Notes: generated by a model from the letters alone, not told the origin. A DNA stretch of 64,000 nt from CAHJXG01 sp964235485 (GCA_964235485.1 CAXSAZ010000001.1:186001-250000), one strand, 5' to 3'. Counted from the stretch's first letter, positions 18,017-27,020 are shown. Made by a program: numbers and translations.

Positions 18017-19144
18017 ATGGGCGATGTGGTGGGCACCATCGACGAGGACGCAGTGGACAGGGGGCACATGCGCGCCGCCTTGGCGCTTGCCCGGCGCGGC
18101 CTTGGCAACACCTGGCCCAACCCGGCGGTCGGGTGCGTGCTGGTGCGGGACGGCCGGGTGGTCGGGCGCGGCTGGACCGCGCCGGGCGGGCGGCCCCATG
18201 CAGAAACCGTGGCGCTGGCCCAGGCCGGCGACTTGGCGCGCGGCGCCACGGCCTACGTGACCTTGGAGCCGTGCAGCCATCATGGGCGCACCCCGCCCTG
18301 CGCCGATGCCCTGATCGCGGCCGGGGTGGCGCGGGCCGTCGTGGCGTGCGGCGACCCGGACCCGCGGGTGGATGGCCGCGGCGTCGCGATGCTGCGAGCG
18401 GCGGGGATCGAGGTTGCCGTCGGATTGATGGCGGAGGAGGCGGAAGCGTTGCAGGCCGGGTTCCTGACGCGGGTTCGCCTGGGCCGGCCCAGCGTGACGT
18501 TGAAGCTGGCCAGCACGCTTGACGGCCGCATCGCGACGCGCACCGGGGAAAGCCAATGGATCACCGGACCCGAAGCCCGGCGCGCCGCCCACGCGCTGCG
18601 CGGCCAGCACGACGCGGTGTTGGCCGGCGTCGGCACCGTGCTGGCAGACGACCCGGAACTGACCTGCCGCATCCTCGGCTATCGGAAGAACCCCGACCTG
18701 CGGGTCGTGGTGGACAGCCGGCTGCGCACTCCGACCACCGCCCGCGTGGTGGCGACCGCGGCAACCGTGCCGACCTGGTTCCTGCACCGCGCCGACGCCG
18801 ATGCGGGCCGGGCCAAGGCGCTGCGCGAGGCCGGCGCGCAATTGATCGAGGTCGCGGGCGCGGAGGGCGGCGTGGACCTCGCGGCCGGAATGCAGGCTTT
18901 GGGCGCCGCCGGGCTGACCCGGGTGCTGGTGGAGGGGGGCGCGCAGGTCGCGGGCGGGCTGCTGCGCGCCGGGCTGGTGGACCGCATCGCCTGGTTCCAC
19001 GCGCCCGGCGTGATGGGTGGCGACGGCTGGCCGGCGGCGCAGGCGTTCGGCACGGCGGCGCTGCGCGAGATGCCGCGGTTCCGGCGCATGGACTCGCGGC
19101 CGGTGGGGGACGACATGCTCACAGAATTTGATAAGGCCGCCTGA
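18017..19144 (+). CDS. ribD: Bifunctional riboflavin deaminase/reductase
   Basis: Carries out deamination and side-chain reduction in riboflavin synthesis. 375 residues: cytidine-deaminase-like domain (to about residue 150) with zinc residues in PHAETVALAQAG and TLEPCSHHGRTPPC, then the reductase domain with LKLASTLDGRIATRTGESQW and RVLVEGGAQVAGGLL. ATG 18017 follows nrdR by 5 bp; the stop overlaps ribE (TGATG). Confidence 0.95.
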   Translation: MGDVVGTIDEDAVDRGHMRAALALARRGLGNTWPNPAVGCVLVRDGRVVGRGWTAPGGRPHAETVALAQAGDLARGATAYVTLEPCSHHGRTPPCADALIAAGVARAVVACGDPDPRVDGRGVAMLRAAGIEVAVGLMAEEAEALQAGFLTRVRLGRPSVTLKLASTLDGRIATRTGESQWITGPEARRAAHALRGQHDAVLAGVGTVLADDPELTCRILGYRKNPDLRVVVDSRLRTPTTARVVATAATVPTWFLHRADADAGRAKALREAGAQLIEVAGAEGGVDLAAGMQALGAAGLTRVLVEGGAQVAGGLLRAGLVDRIAWFHAPGVMGGDGWPAAQAFGTAALREMPRFRRMDSRPVGDDMLTEFDKAA

Positions 19145-19743
19145 TGTTCACCGGGATCGTGACCGGCACCGGCGAGGTGCGCAGTCTGCGCCCGCTCGGC
19201 GGCGGCCAGGACATGCGCTTGGTGATCGGCGCCCCGTGGCCCGACACCGGCGCCATCGCCGTAGGAGCGTCGGTCGCTTGCGGCGGCTGTTGCCTGACGG
19301 CAATTGAGGTCGGGCCGGACTGGTTCGCGGTGGACGTGTCGGGCGAAACGCTGTCCAAGACCAAGCTGGGCGGCTGGGCCGTCGGCAGCCGCATGAACCT
19401 GGAACGCTCCCTGCGCGTGGGCGACGAAATGGGCGGCCACATCGTGTCCGGCCATGTGGACGGGCTGGGCCAAATCCGGTCGGTGCTGCCGGAAAACGGC
19501 TCCTGGCGCGTGCAGGTCGAGGCCCCGCGCGAGCTGTCCCGCTTCATCGCCGCCAAGGGCAGCGTGTCGCTCGACGGCGTGTCGCTCACGGTGAACGAGG
19601 TTGCGGGCAGCCTGTTCGGCGTCAACATCATCCCGCACACCTGGGACGTGACCACGCTGGGGCAGCTCAAGCCCGGCGACGCCGTGCACATCGAGATTGA
19701 CATGCTGGCGCGCTACGTCGCCCGCTTGGCGGAGGTTCCATGA
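19144..19743 (+). CDS. ribE: Riboflavin synthase alpha chain
   Basis: Dismutates two 6,7-dimethyl-8-ribityllumazines to riboflavin. 199 residues made of two homologous lumazine-binding barrels: the N-terminal MFTGIVTGTGEV with GASVACGGCCLT, and the second beginning GGHIVSGHVDG with KGSVSLDGVSLTVNEV. Starts within the ribD stop and overlaps ribB by ATGA, so the operon is translationally coupled. Confidence 0.96.
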   Translation: MFTGIVTGTGEVRSLRPLGGGQDMRLVIGAPWPDTGAIAVGASVACGGCCLTAIEVGPDWFAVDVSGETLSKTKLGGWAVGSRMNLERSLRVGDEMGGHIVSGHVDGLGQIRSVLPENGSWRVQVEAPRELSRFIAAKGSVSLDGVSLTVNEVAGSLFGVNIIPHTWDVTTLGQLKPGDAVHIEIDMLARYVARLAEVP

Positions 19744-20855
19744 AGTCTGCAACCCTGTCCGACTACCTGTGCAGCGCCGTCGAGCTGATCGAGGAAGCGC
19801 GGGCCGGGCGCATGTTCGTCCTGGTGGACGACGAGGACCGGGAAAACGAGGGCGACTTGGTGATCCCCGCGCAGTTCGCGACGCCCGACGCCATCAACTT
19901 CATGGCCCGGCACGCCCGCGGGCTGATCTGCCTGGCGCTCACCCGCGCCCGGGTGGAGCAGCTTGGCCTGCCGCTGATGAGCCGGTCGAACAGCACCCGG
20001 CACCACACGGCGTTCACCGTGTCCATCGAGGCGCGGGACGGGGTGACGACAGGGATTTCGGCCGCGGACCGGGCGCTCACGGTCGGCGTCGCCATCAACC
20101 CGGAAGCCGGGCCTGAGCGCATCGTGACGCCGGGCCACGTCTTTCCGCTGGTGGCGCGGGAAGGCGGCACGCTGGTGCGCGCCGGGCATACGGAAGCGGC
20201 GGTGGACATTGCGCGCCTGGCCGGCCTCACGCCCGCCGGGGTGATCTGCGAGATCATGAACGACGACGGCACGATGGCCCGCTTGCCGGACCTCGTCGCC
20301 TTTGCCCAGCACCACAACCTCAAGCTCGGCACCATTGCCGACCTGATCGCCCACCGCCGCCGCACCGAGCGCCTGGTGCGCCTGGTCCAGCAGAGCACGA
20401 TCCAGCACGCCGAGAGCGGGGAATGGAAGATGAGCGTGTATGCCAACACGCTTGATCATGCGGAACACTTGGTGCTGACCAAGGGCGACCTTAGCGGGCC
20501 GCAGCCGGCGATGGTGCGGGTGCACGCTTTGGACCTGGTGAGCGACGTGCTTGGCGGGCCGCACTTGTCGGCGCTGCACGCATCGATGCACATGATCGCG
20601 GCGGAGGGCCGGGGCGCCGTGGTGCTGATCCGCGACATGAGGCCGACCGCGCTGTCCGAACGGGTGGGCGCGATGACGGCCGCGCAACCCACGCCTGTTT
20701 TGCGGGATTACGGCATCGGGGCGCAGATCCTGATCGACCTGGGCGTGAAGGACATGATCCTGCTGTCCAACACCCGGCGCACCCTGGTGGGGCTTGAAGG
20801 CTACGGATTGAACATCGTCGAGCATCGGTTGATTGCCGACGCTGCCGCGGAATAA
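19740..20855 (+). CDS. ribB: DHBP synthase with degenerate GTP cyclohydrolase II-like domain
   Basis: 371 residues. The N-terminal domain (to about 205) is 3,4-dihydroxy-2-butanone-4-phosphate synthase, with DDEDRENEGDLV and HHTAFTVSIEARDGVTTG, making the four-carbon precursor of lumazine. The C-terminal domain has the RibA fold position but the zinc cysteines of GTP cyclohydrolase II are absent: the region reads VRVHALDLVSDVLGG, and no Cys follows. This is the RibBX-type hybrid known from Proteobacteria; a separate RibA must supply the GTP step. Confidence 0.92.
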   Translation: MKSATLSDYLCSAVELIEEARAGRMFVLVDDEDRENEGDLVIPAQFATPDAINFMARHARGLICLALTRARVEQLGLPLMSRSNSTRHHTAFTVSIEARDGVTTGISAADRALTVGVAINPEAGPERIVTPGHVFPLVAREGGTLVRAGHTEAAVDIARLAGLTPAGVICEIMNDDGTMARLPDLVAFAQHHNLKLGTIADLIAHRRRTERLVRLVQQSTIQHAESGEWKMSVYANTLDHAEHLVLTKGDLSGPQPAMVRVHALDLVSDVLGGPHLSALHASMHMIAAEGRGAVVLIRDMRPTALSERVGAMTAAQPTPVLRDYGIGAQILIDLGVKDMILLSNTRRTLVGLEGYGLNIVEHRLIADAAAE

Positions 20856-20867
20856 GGGACCGTTTCC

Positions 20868-21350
20868 ATGAGCACCATCGACGCGCCCCTGCCCACGGCC
20901 CCGGCCGTGCCCGGCGCGCCGCCCCGCCTGCTGATTGTGCGCGCGCCTTACTACCGGGAGGTCGTGGATGGCATGACCCGCGGCGCCGAGCGCATCCTGG
21001 CGGAAGCCCGCGCCACGCACGACATCCTGGACGTGGCCGGCGCGTTCGAGTTGGCCCAGGCGATCCGCCTGGCGCTGCGGGGCACCCAGCGTTTCGACGG
21101 CTTCATCGCGCTGGGCTGCGTTGTCCGAGGGGAGACCGACCATTACGACCATATCTGCCGCGAAAGCATGTCTGGCCTGATGCAGGTCGCGCTGCAGTAC
21201 GGCTTGGCGATGGGCACCGGGCTGCTCACCGTGCACGACATCGGCCAGGCCGTCGCCCGGTCCGGCGCGGACGGCCACAACAAGGGCGCGGAAGCGGCGT
21301 CTGCGGCGTTGCGGCAGATCGCCGTTGCCCGCCAGATGGGAGCCGCCTGA
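20868..21350 (+). CDS. ribH: 6,7-dimethyl-8-ribityllumazine synthase
   Basis: Condenses the pyrimidine and four-carbon precursors to lumazine; forms large oligomers. 160 residues with a Pro/Ala-rich N-terminal extension of about 18 residues. VAGAFELAQAIR, FIALGCVVRGETDHYDHI with the catalytic His, and the phosphate-binding NKGAEAA are present. It starts 12 bp after ribB and overlaps nusB by one base. Confidence 0.95.
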   Translation: MSTIDAPLPTAPAVPGAPPRLLIVRAPYYREVVDGMTRGAERILAEARATHDILDVAGAFELAQAIRLALRGTQRFDGFIALGCVVRGETDHYDHICRESMSGLMQVALQYGLAMGTGLLTVHDIGQAVARSGADGHNKGAEAASAALRQIAVARQMGAA

Positions 21351-21880
21351 TGGCCCGCTCTCCCCGCCCCGCCCGCCCGCCCAGCCGTCCCCGCACCGCG
21401 TCCCGCGTCGCCGCGGTGCAGGCGCTGTTCCAAAGCGAGCAGGGCGGCGAGACGGCGGAAACGGTGATCGAGCAGTTCGTGCGCCACCGCCTGGGCGAGA
21501 TGCCCGGCCCCGAGCACCTGGGCGGCGGCGGCTTCGAGGAGGGCCGGGTGCCCGACGCGCACGTGCCGCTGTTTCAGCAGATCGTCCGCTCCGCGGTGCT
21601 GCAGCAGGACCGGCTGGACGCCCTCATCGCCGACGCCCTGCCGCCGGAATGGCCCATGGTGCGGCTGGACCCGGTGCTCCGTGCCCTGCTGCGCGCCGGG
21701 GGCGCGGAGCTGACAATGGCCGACGGCCCGCCCGCCCGCGTCGTGATCAACGAGTACTTGGACGTGGCGCACGGCTTCTTCACCGGAGAGGAGCCGCGCA
21801 TGATCAACGGGATGCTCGACCGGCTGGCGCGCGAACTGCGGCCCGGCGACTTCCCGGCGGAGCCGGCCCCTACCCACTGA
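21350..21880 (+). CDS. nusB: Transcription antitermination factor NusB
   Basis: RNA-binding all-helical protein that joins NusE in rRNA antitermination. 176 residues with a basic, Pro-rich N-terminus, then RTASRVAAVQALFQSEQGG, helices through LDPVLRALLRAGGAEL and the conserved PARVVINEYLDVAHGFFTGEEPRMING. Start and stop both overlap neighbours (ribH, thiL) through TGATG junctions. Confidence 0.94.
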   Translation: MARSPRPARPPSRPRTASRVAAVQALFQSEQGGETAETVIEQFVRHRLGEMPGPEHLGGGGFEEGRVPDAHVPLFQQIVRSAVLQQDRLDALIADALPPEWPMVRLDPVLRALLRAGGAELTMADGPPARVVINEYLDVAHGFFTGEEPRMINGMLDRLARELRPGDFPAEPAPTH

Positions 21881-22836
21881 TGGGGCGCCCGCCGCCTGAC
21901 GCGCCGGCCGAGTTCGGGCTGATCGCCCGGCACTTCCGGCCGCTGGCCGGCCCGGGGGCGCTCGACCTGCTGGACGACGCGGCCCTGCTGCAGCCGCCGC
22001 CGGGGCGCGAGCTGGTGTTCACCGCCGATGCCATGGTGGCCGGGGTGCATTTCCTCCCCGACGACCCCGCGGACACCGTGGGCGCCAAGCTGTTGCGGGT
22101 GAACCTGTCCGACCTGGCCGCCATGGGGGCGGCGCCCCTGGCCTACCTGATGACCATCTCGGCGCCGCGCGACACCGGCGACGCTTGGTTGGAGGCTTTC
22201 GCGTCCGGATTGGCGCGCGACCAGGCACGGTTCGGCATCACGCTGCTGGGCGGGGACACCACGGCGACGCCCGGGCCGATGACGTTGTCCTTGACCGCCA
22301 TCGGCCACGTCGCGCCCGGCGCCGCGCTGCGTCGCCGCGGTGCCGCCGCGGGCGACGAGGTGTGGGTGACGGGGACGATCGGCGACGGGGCGCTCGGCCT
22401 GCTGGCGCTTGGGGGCCGGGTTCCGGACCCGGATGGCTGGCTGGCCGACCGCTACCGCCTGCCGCAGCCGCGGCTCGGCCTGGCGCTGCACGGGATCGTG
22501 TCGGCCTGCATGGACGTGTCGGACGGCCTGGTGCAGGACTTGGGCCATCTATGCCGGGCCGCCGGGCTTGGCGCGGTGGTCGAGGCCGCGCTGGTGCCGC
22601 GCTCCCCGGCGGCGCGGGCAGCGGGAGAGGCTTGGCTCAACACCTGCCTGACCGGCGGCGACGATTACGAGCTGCTGATGGCGGTGCCGCCGCGGCACGC
22701 CCACGCCCTGGCCGCCGCGGCTCAGGGTTGCGGGGCAACCCGGATCGGGCGGTTCGAGGCCGGCTCGGAGGTGCGGGTTTTGGACGGGGCGGGCGCCGCG
22801 ATCAGCCTGGACCGGCCAGGCTGGAGCCACTTCTAG
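21880..22836 (+). CDS. thiL: Thiamine-monophosphate kinase
   Basis: Phosphorylates thiamine monophosphate to thiamine diphosphate. 318 residues, AIR-synthase/PurM fold. DLLDDAALLQPPPG and FTADAMVAGVHFL near the N-terminus bind ATP and Mg; LGGDTTATPGPMTLSLTAIG and CMDVSDGLVQDLGHLC and TGGDDYELLM are the remaining motifs. The ATG overlaps the nusB stop. It ends one base before the bamE stop on the other strand. Confidence 0.94.
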   Translation: MGRPPPDAPAEFGLIARHFRPLAGPGALDLLDDAALLQPPPGRELVFTADAMVAGVHFLPDDPADTVGAKLLRVNLSDLAAMGAAPLAYLMTISAPRDTGDAWLEAFASGLARDQARFGITLLGGDTTATPGPMTLSLTAIGHVAPGAALRRRGAAAGDEVWVTGTIGDGALGLLALGGRVPDPDGWLADRYRLPQPRLGLALHGIVSACMDVSDGLVQDLGHLCRAAGLGAVVEAALVPRSPAARAAGEAWLNTCLTGGDDYELLMAVPPRHAHALAAAAQGCGATRIGRFEAGSEVRVLDGAGAAISLDRPGWSHF

Positions 22837-22837
22837 C

Positions 22838-23341
22838 CTACAGCCCCGGCCCGGTGACGGCGCCGCTGCCGCCCGGCGTGGTCCTGGCGCTGCCCGGCAC
22901 CCCGCCCGTGCTGAACTTGCCCACGTTGCCCAGCAACTGCTGCAGGAACGATGCCTCGCTGCCCGGAGACGGCGTGGCGCGGCTCACCACCGCCACGTCC
23001 ATGCTGTCATCCTGGTTCAGATGCTTCACGTCGCGGAGCACGCCGGCCTGGTCGAACGTCAGCACCGTCACGTCCTGCGCCGTGACGCCCGGCAGCCGGC
23101 CGACCCGGGTGCGCGTGGTCTCGCTGATGTAGATCCAGGTGTTGTCGTCGAAGCTGCCCTTCGTGGTCGGCGAGCCGAGCAGGGACGTAGCGTCGGCCCG
23201 GGTCGATGTGCCCGGCACCAACTCCTTGATGGTGTCGGCATCAACGCGGTTGCCGCGCAACTGATGCGGCGCGTCGATGGCGCTGCAAGCGGACAAGCCC
23301 AACAGGAACAGGGCGGGAAGCAGGCGCAATTGCGGGTCCAT
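22838..23341 (-). CDS. bamE: Outer-membrane assembly lipoprotein, BamE/SmpA family
   Basis: Small lipoprotein of the BAM complex, which inserts barrels such as the LpxR homologue here. 167 residues from ATG 23341; lipobox LSAC with lipidated Cys19. The SmpA/OmlA fold spans about residues 30-110 (DADTIKELVPGTSTRADATS, LGSPTTKGSFDDNTWIYIS). The C-terminal 45 residues are Gly/Pro/Ser-rich and probably disordered, longer than in E. coli. Upstream bases to the bc1 chaperone gene hold the promoters of both divergent genes. Confidence 0.88.
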   Translation of the reverse strand: MDPQLRLLPALFLLGLSACSAIDAPHQLRGNRVDADTIKELVPGTSTRADATSLLGSPTTKGSFDDNTWIYISETTRTRVGRLPGVTAQDVTVLTFDQAGVLRDVKHLNQDDSMDVAVVSRATPSPGSEASFLQQLLGNVGKFSTGGVPGSARTTPGGSGAVTGPGL

Positions 23342-23499
23342 GATCCAAGAAACGAAGCCGGAGCCGGTTCCAGGGCCTGCATCGCCCGGCCCGCATTGAT
23401 CAGCCCCAGCAGAAAACCTATCTGGACGGTGGGTGTCATGCCCGCCGGGTTGTGTCAACCGGGCGGCGCCGGACCGGACACGCGGCGGATGGGGATCGG

Positions 23500-24045
23500 A
23501 TGGCATTCTTGGGTTTGCTTGGGCGTAAGCGGCATGAGCGCGCCGGGTTCGAGCTTTACACCGCCGCCGTGGGAGCCGCCCGCGATCCCTACATCTTTGA
23601 AACGCTCGGCGTCCCGGACACGCTGGACGGGCGGTTCGACATCATCGGGCTTTACGTGTTCCTCGTGGTGCACCGGCTGCACGCCGCTTCCAAGGAAGGG
23701 CAGGAATTGGCGCAGGCCGTGTTCGACGCGATGTTCTCCGACATGGACGTCAACCTGCGGGAGATCGGCGTGGGCGACATGACGGTCGGCAAGCGGGTGC
23801 GCGCGATGTGGGAAGCGTTCAACGGCCGCTCCGCCGCCTACGCCGCGGCGCTCGACAGCGGCGACGTGATGGGGCTGGCCGGCGCCATCGCCCGCAACGT
23901 TTGGCGCGGCCAGGCGCCCCCGCCGGAGTCCGCGCACGCCTTGGCGGCCTTGGCGCTGGAGCAGTCCAAGCATCTGGCGGAACAGCCGGTCGAGGCGCTG
24001 TTGGCGGGCCGGGTCAGCTTCCGCCCGGCGCGGGCCACGGAATGA
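23500..24045 (+). CDS. Ubiquinol-cytochrome c chaperone (CBP3-like)
   Basis: 181 residues. Belongs to the ubiquinol-cytochrome c chaperone family, required for cytochrome b/bc1 complex assembly. Visible landmarks: YIFETLGVPDTLDGRFDIIG, LVVHRLHA, FDAMFSDMDVNLREIGVGDM and KRVRAMWEAFNGR. ATG 23500 is chosen because homology begins there; an upstream ATG at 23452 would add 16 unrelated residues. The stop overlaps yceD, a standard alphaproteobacterial pair. Confidence 0.9.
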   Translation: MAFLGLLGRKRHERAGFELYTAAVGAARDPYIFETLGVPDTLDGRFDIIGLYVFLVVHRLHAASKEGQELAQAVFDAMFSDMDVNLREIGVGDMTVGKRVRAMWEAFNGRSAAYAAALDSGDVMGLAGAIARNVWRGQAPPPESAHALAALALEQSKHLAEQPVEALLAGRVSFRPARATE

Positions 24046-24536
24046 CTCCGGAGCTTCACCGCCCGGTCGCGCTGGACCGCATCGGGCCGCGCGGCATGGC
24101 CGTGGACATCGAGGCGAGGCCGGACGAGCTGCCGGCGGTCGCGGCCCGGCTGCGCGTTCTGGCGCTCGAAAGCCTGCATTGCGCGTTCAAGCTGCGCCGG
24201 GTCGGCGCGTCCACGGTGGAGGCGGAGGGCGCGTTGCGCGCCCGGGTGGCCGAAACCTGTGTCGTCTCGCTCGATCCGTTCTGCCACGACGTGGAAGAGA
24301 CATTCACCATCCACTTCGTGCCGCCCGGCGCCGAGGACGATGATCCGGACCCAGAGGCGGTTGACCAGATCCCCTACACGGGCGGCGCGGCCGACCTTGG
24401 CGAGGCGGCGGTGGAGCAGCTTGCCTTGGCGCTCGACCCGTTTCCGCGCAAGCCCGGCGCCGCGCTGCCGGCCGAGGCGACCGAGGAAATGGCCAGCCCG
24501 TTCGCCGCGTTGCTTGCGCGTCGGACGCAGGAGTGA
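24042..24536 (+). CDS. yceD: DUF177 protein YceD
   Basis: 164 residues. DUF177/YceD proteins sit before rpmF and act in 23S rRNA processing or accumulation. The conserved core is the cysteine-containing VAETCVVSLDPFCHDVEETF, followed by an acidic segment (EDDDPDPEAVDQIPY) and LALALDPFPRKPGA. ATG overlaps the chaperone gene. A separate promoter for rpmF lies just downstream, so yceD and rpmF may be differently expressed. Confidence 0.88.
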   Translation: MTPELHRPVALDRIGPRGMAVDIEARPDELPAVAARLRVLALESLHCAFKLRRVGASTVEAEGALRARVAETCVVSLDPFCHDVEETFTIHFVPPGAEDDDPDPEAVDQIPYTGGAADLGEAAVEQLALALDPFPRKPGAALPAEATEEMASPFAALLARRTQE

Positions 24537-24545
24537 TGCCGTCAC

Positions 24546-24574
24546 TTGCAGCCGGGGTGCGGCTCTGCTAGACC
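24546..24574 (+). promoter_or_regulatory. Putative rpmF-plsX-fabH promoter, TTGCAG-17-TAGACC
   Basis: TTGCAG (24546-24551) and TAGACC (24569-24574) are 17 bases apart, with TGC directly before the -10 (CTGCTAGAC). The same CTGCTAGAC string occurs in front of tRNA-Pro. Predicted start near 24581, leader about 83 nt. Confidence 0.55.
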
Positions 24575-24580
24575 GCGCGG

Positions 24581-24598
24581 CTCGTTATTCTCGTTATT
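24581..24598 (+). repeat. Two tandem copies of CTCGTTATT in the rpmF leader
   Basis: The 9-base unit CTCGTTATT occurs twice without a gap, right at the predicted 5' end of the rpmF transcript, in an AT-rich patch inside a very GC-rich region. It may keep the start region open or bind a regulator; chance slippage is equally possible. Confidence 0.5.
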
Positions 24599-24663
24599 GA
24601 TTTTGTGATCCTGGCGCGCCGCTTTCTTGCCGCGTGCCCATTAGCCCGGAGGGGCGCTGTCCC

Positions 24664-24867
24664 ATGGCTGTTCCCAAGAAGAAGACGTCCCCATCCCGCC
24701 GTGGAATGCGCCGTAGCCACGATGCGCTGCGGGTTGAGTCCCATGCCGAGTGCTCCAATTGCGGCGAGCTGAAGCGGCCGCACCATCTTTGCAGCCATTG
24801 CGGCCATTACGACGGCCGCGAGGTCGTGGCCGCCGGCAAGGCGCTCAAAGGGGCCGTTCGCGCCTGA
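24664..24867 (+). CDS. rpmF: Ribosomal protein L32, zinc-binding form
   Basis: 67-residue protein of the 50S subunit. MAVPKKKTSPSRRGMRRSHD is the universal N-terminus; two Cys pairs (CSNCGE and CSHCGHYDG) make this the zinc (C+) form, so a zinc-free paralogue may exist elsewhere. ATG 24664 is set by the conserved MAVPKKK; GGAGG lies upstream (24649-24653). Followed by plsX after 37 bp. Confidence 0.96.
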   Translation: MAVPKKKTSPSRRGMRRSHDALRVESHAECSNCGELKRPHHLCSHCGHYDGREVVAAGKALKGAVRA

Positions 24868-24904
24868 GGGTGCCGGGCGTGCCGCTAGGCTGGGGCGCCC
24901 AGCG

Positions 24905-25960
24905 ATGACCGTGCCATTCAACCTCGCGATCGACGCCATGGGCGGCGACCATGCGCCCGATACGGTGCTGGACGGCATTGCGATTGCGGCTGAGCGCCAC
25001 CCGGCTGCCCGCTTCCTGCTGGTGGGCGATGAGGCGAGGCTCGGTCCCCTGGTGGCGTCGCGCAAGCGCGTGCAGGCGTCCTGCACGATCCGCCACGCGC
25101 CCGCGGCCATTTCCAGCGAGATGAAGCCCACCGCGGCCCTACGGGTGCGCGCGTCCTCCATGCGGGTGGCCATCGACGCGGTTGCGGGCGGCGAAGCGTC
25201 GGGTGTGGTTTCGGCCGGCAACACCGGGGCGCTGCTGGCGCTGGCGAAGATCGTGATCAAGGCCCTGCCCGGCATCGACCGCCCGGCCATGGCGGCCATC
25301 GGGCCTTCGGCGCGGGGCGACGTGGTGATGCTCGACCTCGGCGCCAACGTGCAGTGCGATGTGCGCAATCTCGTCGAGTTCGCGGTCATGGGCGACGTGT
25401 TTGCCCGCACCGTGCTGGGCCTGCCGGCGCCCACCATCGGCCTGCTGAACGTGGGGTCCGAGGAGTTGAAGGGCGACGACCGCGTGCGGCAAGCGGCCGA
25501 AATCCTGCGCGCCAGCCATCTCGCCCCGCAGTTCCACGGCTTCGTGGAAGGGCATGACATCGCCGCCGGGACCACGGACGTGATCGTGACCGACGGCTTC
25601 ACCGGCAATGTCGCGCTGAAAACCGGGGAAGGCGCGCTCAAGCTGGTGGGCGACTTGCTGAAGCAGATCTTCCGCAGCAGCCTGGCGGCGCGGCTCGCTT
25701 ATCTGCTCGCCCGGCCCGGGCTGGACCGGATGCGGCTCTGGCTCGACCCGCGGCGCTACAACGGCGCGGTCATGCTGGGGCTGAACGGCGTCGTGGTGAA
25801 GTCGCACGGCGGCGCCGACGCGGAAGGGTTTGCCCATGCGCTCGACGTGGCGATGGACATGGTGGTGCACCGCTTCAACGAGCAGATCCGCGACGGCCTG
25901 GGACGGATCGAGGCGATGAAGCCGGACAAGGGCGGCCCGCAACTCCTGGCAGCCGTTTAA
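24905..25960 (+). CDS. plsX: Phosphate acyltransferase PlsX
   Basis: Converts acyl-ACP to acyl-phosphate for phosphatidic acid synthesis; peripheral membrane enzyme. 351 residues. AIDAMGGDHAPDTVLDG at the N-terminus, GVVSAGNTGALLALAK, MLDLGANVQCD and IVTDGFTGNVALKTGEG are diagnostic. Sits in the classic rpmF-plsX-fabH order and ends 5 bp before fabH. Confidence 0.97.
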   Translation: MTVPFNLAIDAMGGDHAPDTVLDGIAIAAERHPAARFLLVGDEARLGPLVASRKRVQASCTIRHAPAAISSEMKPTAALRVRASSMRVAIDAVAGGEASGVVSAGNTGALLALAKIVIKALPGIDRPAMAAIGPSARGDVVMLDLGANVQCDVRNLVEFAVMGDVFARTVLGLPAPTIGLLNVGSEELKGDDRVRQAAEILRASHLAPQFHGFVEGHDIAAGTTDVIVTDGFTGNVALKTGEGALKLVGDLLKQIFRSSLAARLAYLLARPGLDRMRLWLDPRRYNGAVMLGLNGVVVKSHGGADAEGFAHALDVAMDMVVHRFNEQIRDGLGRIEAMKPDKGGPQLLAAV

Positions 25961-25965
25961 GCGCG

Positions 25966-26934
25966 ATGGCGCGGCGCAGCGTGATCGCGGGGGTGGGCGG
26001 CTACCTGCCGGAGCGTATCGTCTCCAACGACGAGTTGTCCCGTACCATCGACACCACCGACGAGTGGATTCAGGAGCGCACCGGCATCAAGCAGCGCCAC
26101 ATCGCCGGGCCGACCGAGACCTGCGCGGCCATGGGCGCGCGGGCGGCGGCGGCGGCGCTGGCCCATGCCGGTGCCGGGACGGAGGACGTGGACGCGGTGA
26201 TCCTGGCCACGGCGACGCCGGACCAGGCGTTTCCCGCCTCGGCCCTCCGGGTGCAGGCGGAGCTTGGCATCACCCGCGGCTTCGGCTTCGACGTATCGGC
26301 GGCGTGCAGCGGGTTCATCTACGCGCTGGCGATGGCTGACGCCGTGGTGCGCACCGGGCAGGCGTCGGGCGTGCTGGTGATCGGCAGCGAGGTGTATTCC
26401 CGCATCATGAACTGGGCGGACCGCGGCACCTGCGTGCTGTTTGGCGACGGCGCCGGGGCGGTCTTCGTGCGGCCCGGCACGGACCGGGACGGGACACGCG
26501 GCATCCTGTCCACCCACCTGCACGCCCAAGGCACGCTGGGCGACCTGCTGTATGTCGATGGCGCGGTCGGGCGCCCGGACCGGTCGGGCCATTTGGTGAT
26601 GAACGGGCGCGAGGTGTTCCGCCATGCGGTCGCCAAGCTCGCCGCCGTGGTGGACGAGGCCTTGGCGGCGAACGGCCTGGGCCACGCGGACATCGACTGG
26701 CTGGTGCCGCACCAGGCGAACCGCCGCATCATCGACGCGATGGGGCGCAAGCTCGACCTGCCGTCCGAGCAGGTGGTGGTCACGGTGGACCGCCACGCCA
26801 ACACCTCGGCCGCGTCCGTGCCCTTGGCGCTGGCGGAGGCGTGCGGCGACGGGCGAATCAAGCGGGGCGACCTGGTGGTCATGGAAGCCCTGGGCGGCGG
26901 CATGACCTGGGGGTCCGCCCTCGTCCGCTTTTGA
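25966..26934 (+). CDS. fabH: Beta-ketoacyl-ACP synthase III
   Basis: Starts fatty acid synthesis by condensing acetyl-CoA with malonyl-ACP. 322 residues. The triad is complete: Cys in DVSAACSGFIYAL, His in WLVPHQANRRII, Asn in HANTSAASVPLAL. DEWIQERTGIKQRHIA and GDGAGAVFV are typical. It shares the rpmF-plsX transcript. Confidence 0.97.
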   Translation: MARRSVIAGVGGYLPERIVSNDELSRTIDTTDEWIQERTGIKQRHIAGPTETCAAMGARAAAAALAHAGAGTEDVDAVILATATPDQAFPASALRVQAELGITRGFGFDVSAACSGFIYALAMADAVVRTGQASGVLVIGSEVYSRIMNWADRGTCVLFGDGAGAVFVRPGTDRDGTRGILSTHLHAQGTLGDLLYVDGAVGRPDRSGHLVMNGREVFRHAVAKLAAVVDEALAANGLGHADIDWLVPHQANRRIIDAMGRKLDLPSEQVVVTVDRHANTSAASVPLALAEACGDGRIKRGDLVVMEALGGGMTWGSALVRF

Positions 26935-26985
26935 GGCGTGGACGCAACAGCCTGGACGAAAATTGTTTAAGGTCAGCATGTTCGC

Positions 26986-27014
26986 TTGACGGCTATGCGG
27001 CAAATTCATAGCTT
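26986..27014 (+). promoter_or_regulatory. Possible ihfA promoter, TTGACG-17-TAGCTT
   Basis: TTGACG (26986-26991) is 17 bases from TAGCTT (27009-27014). The predicted start would be at or next to the ihfA ATG (27021), and no Shine-Dalgarno sequence is present, so the transcript may be leaderless. The -10 match is weak. Confidence 0.35.
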
Positions 27015-27020
27015 GTCGCA

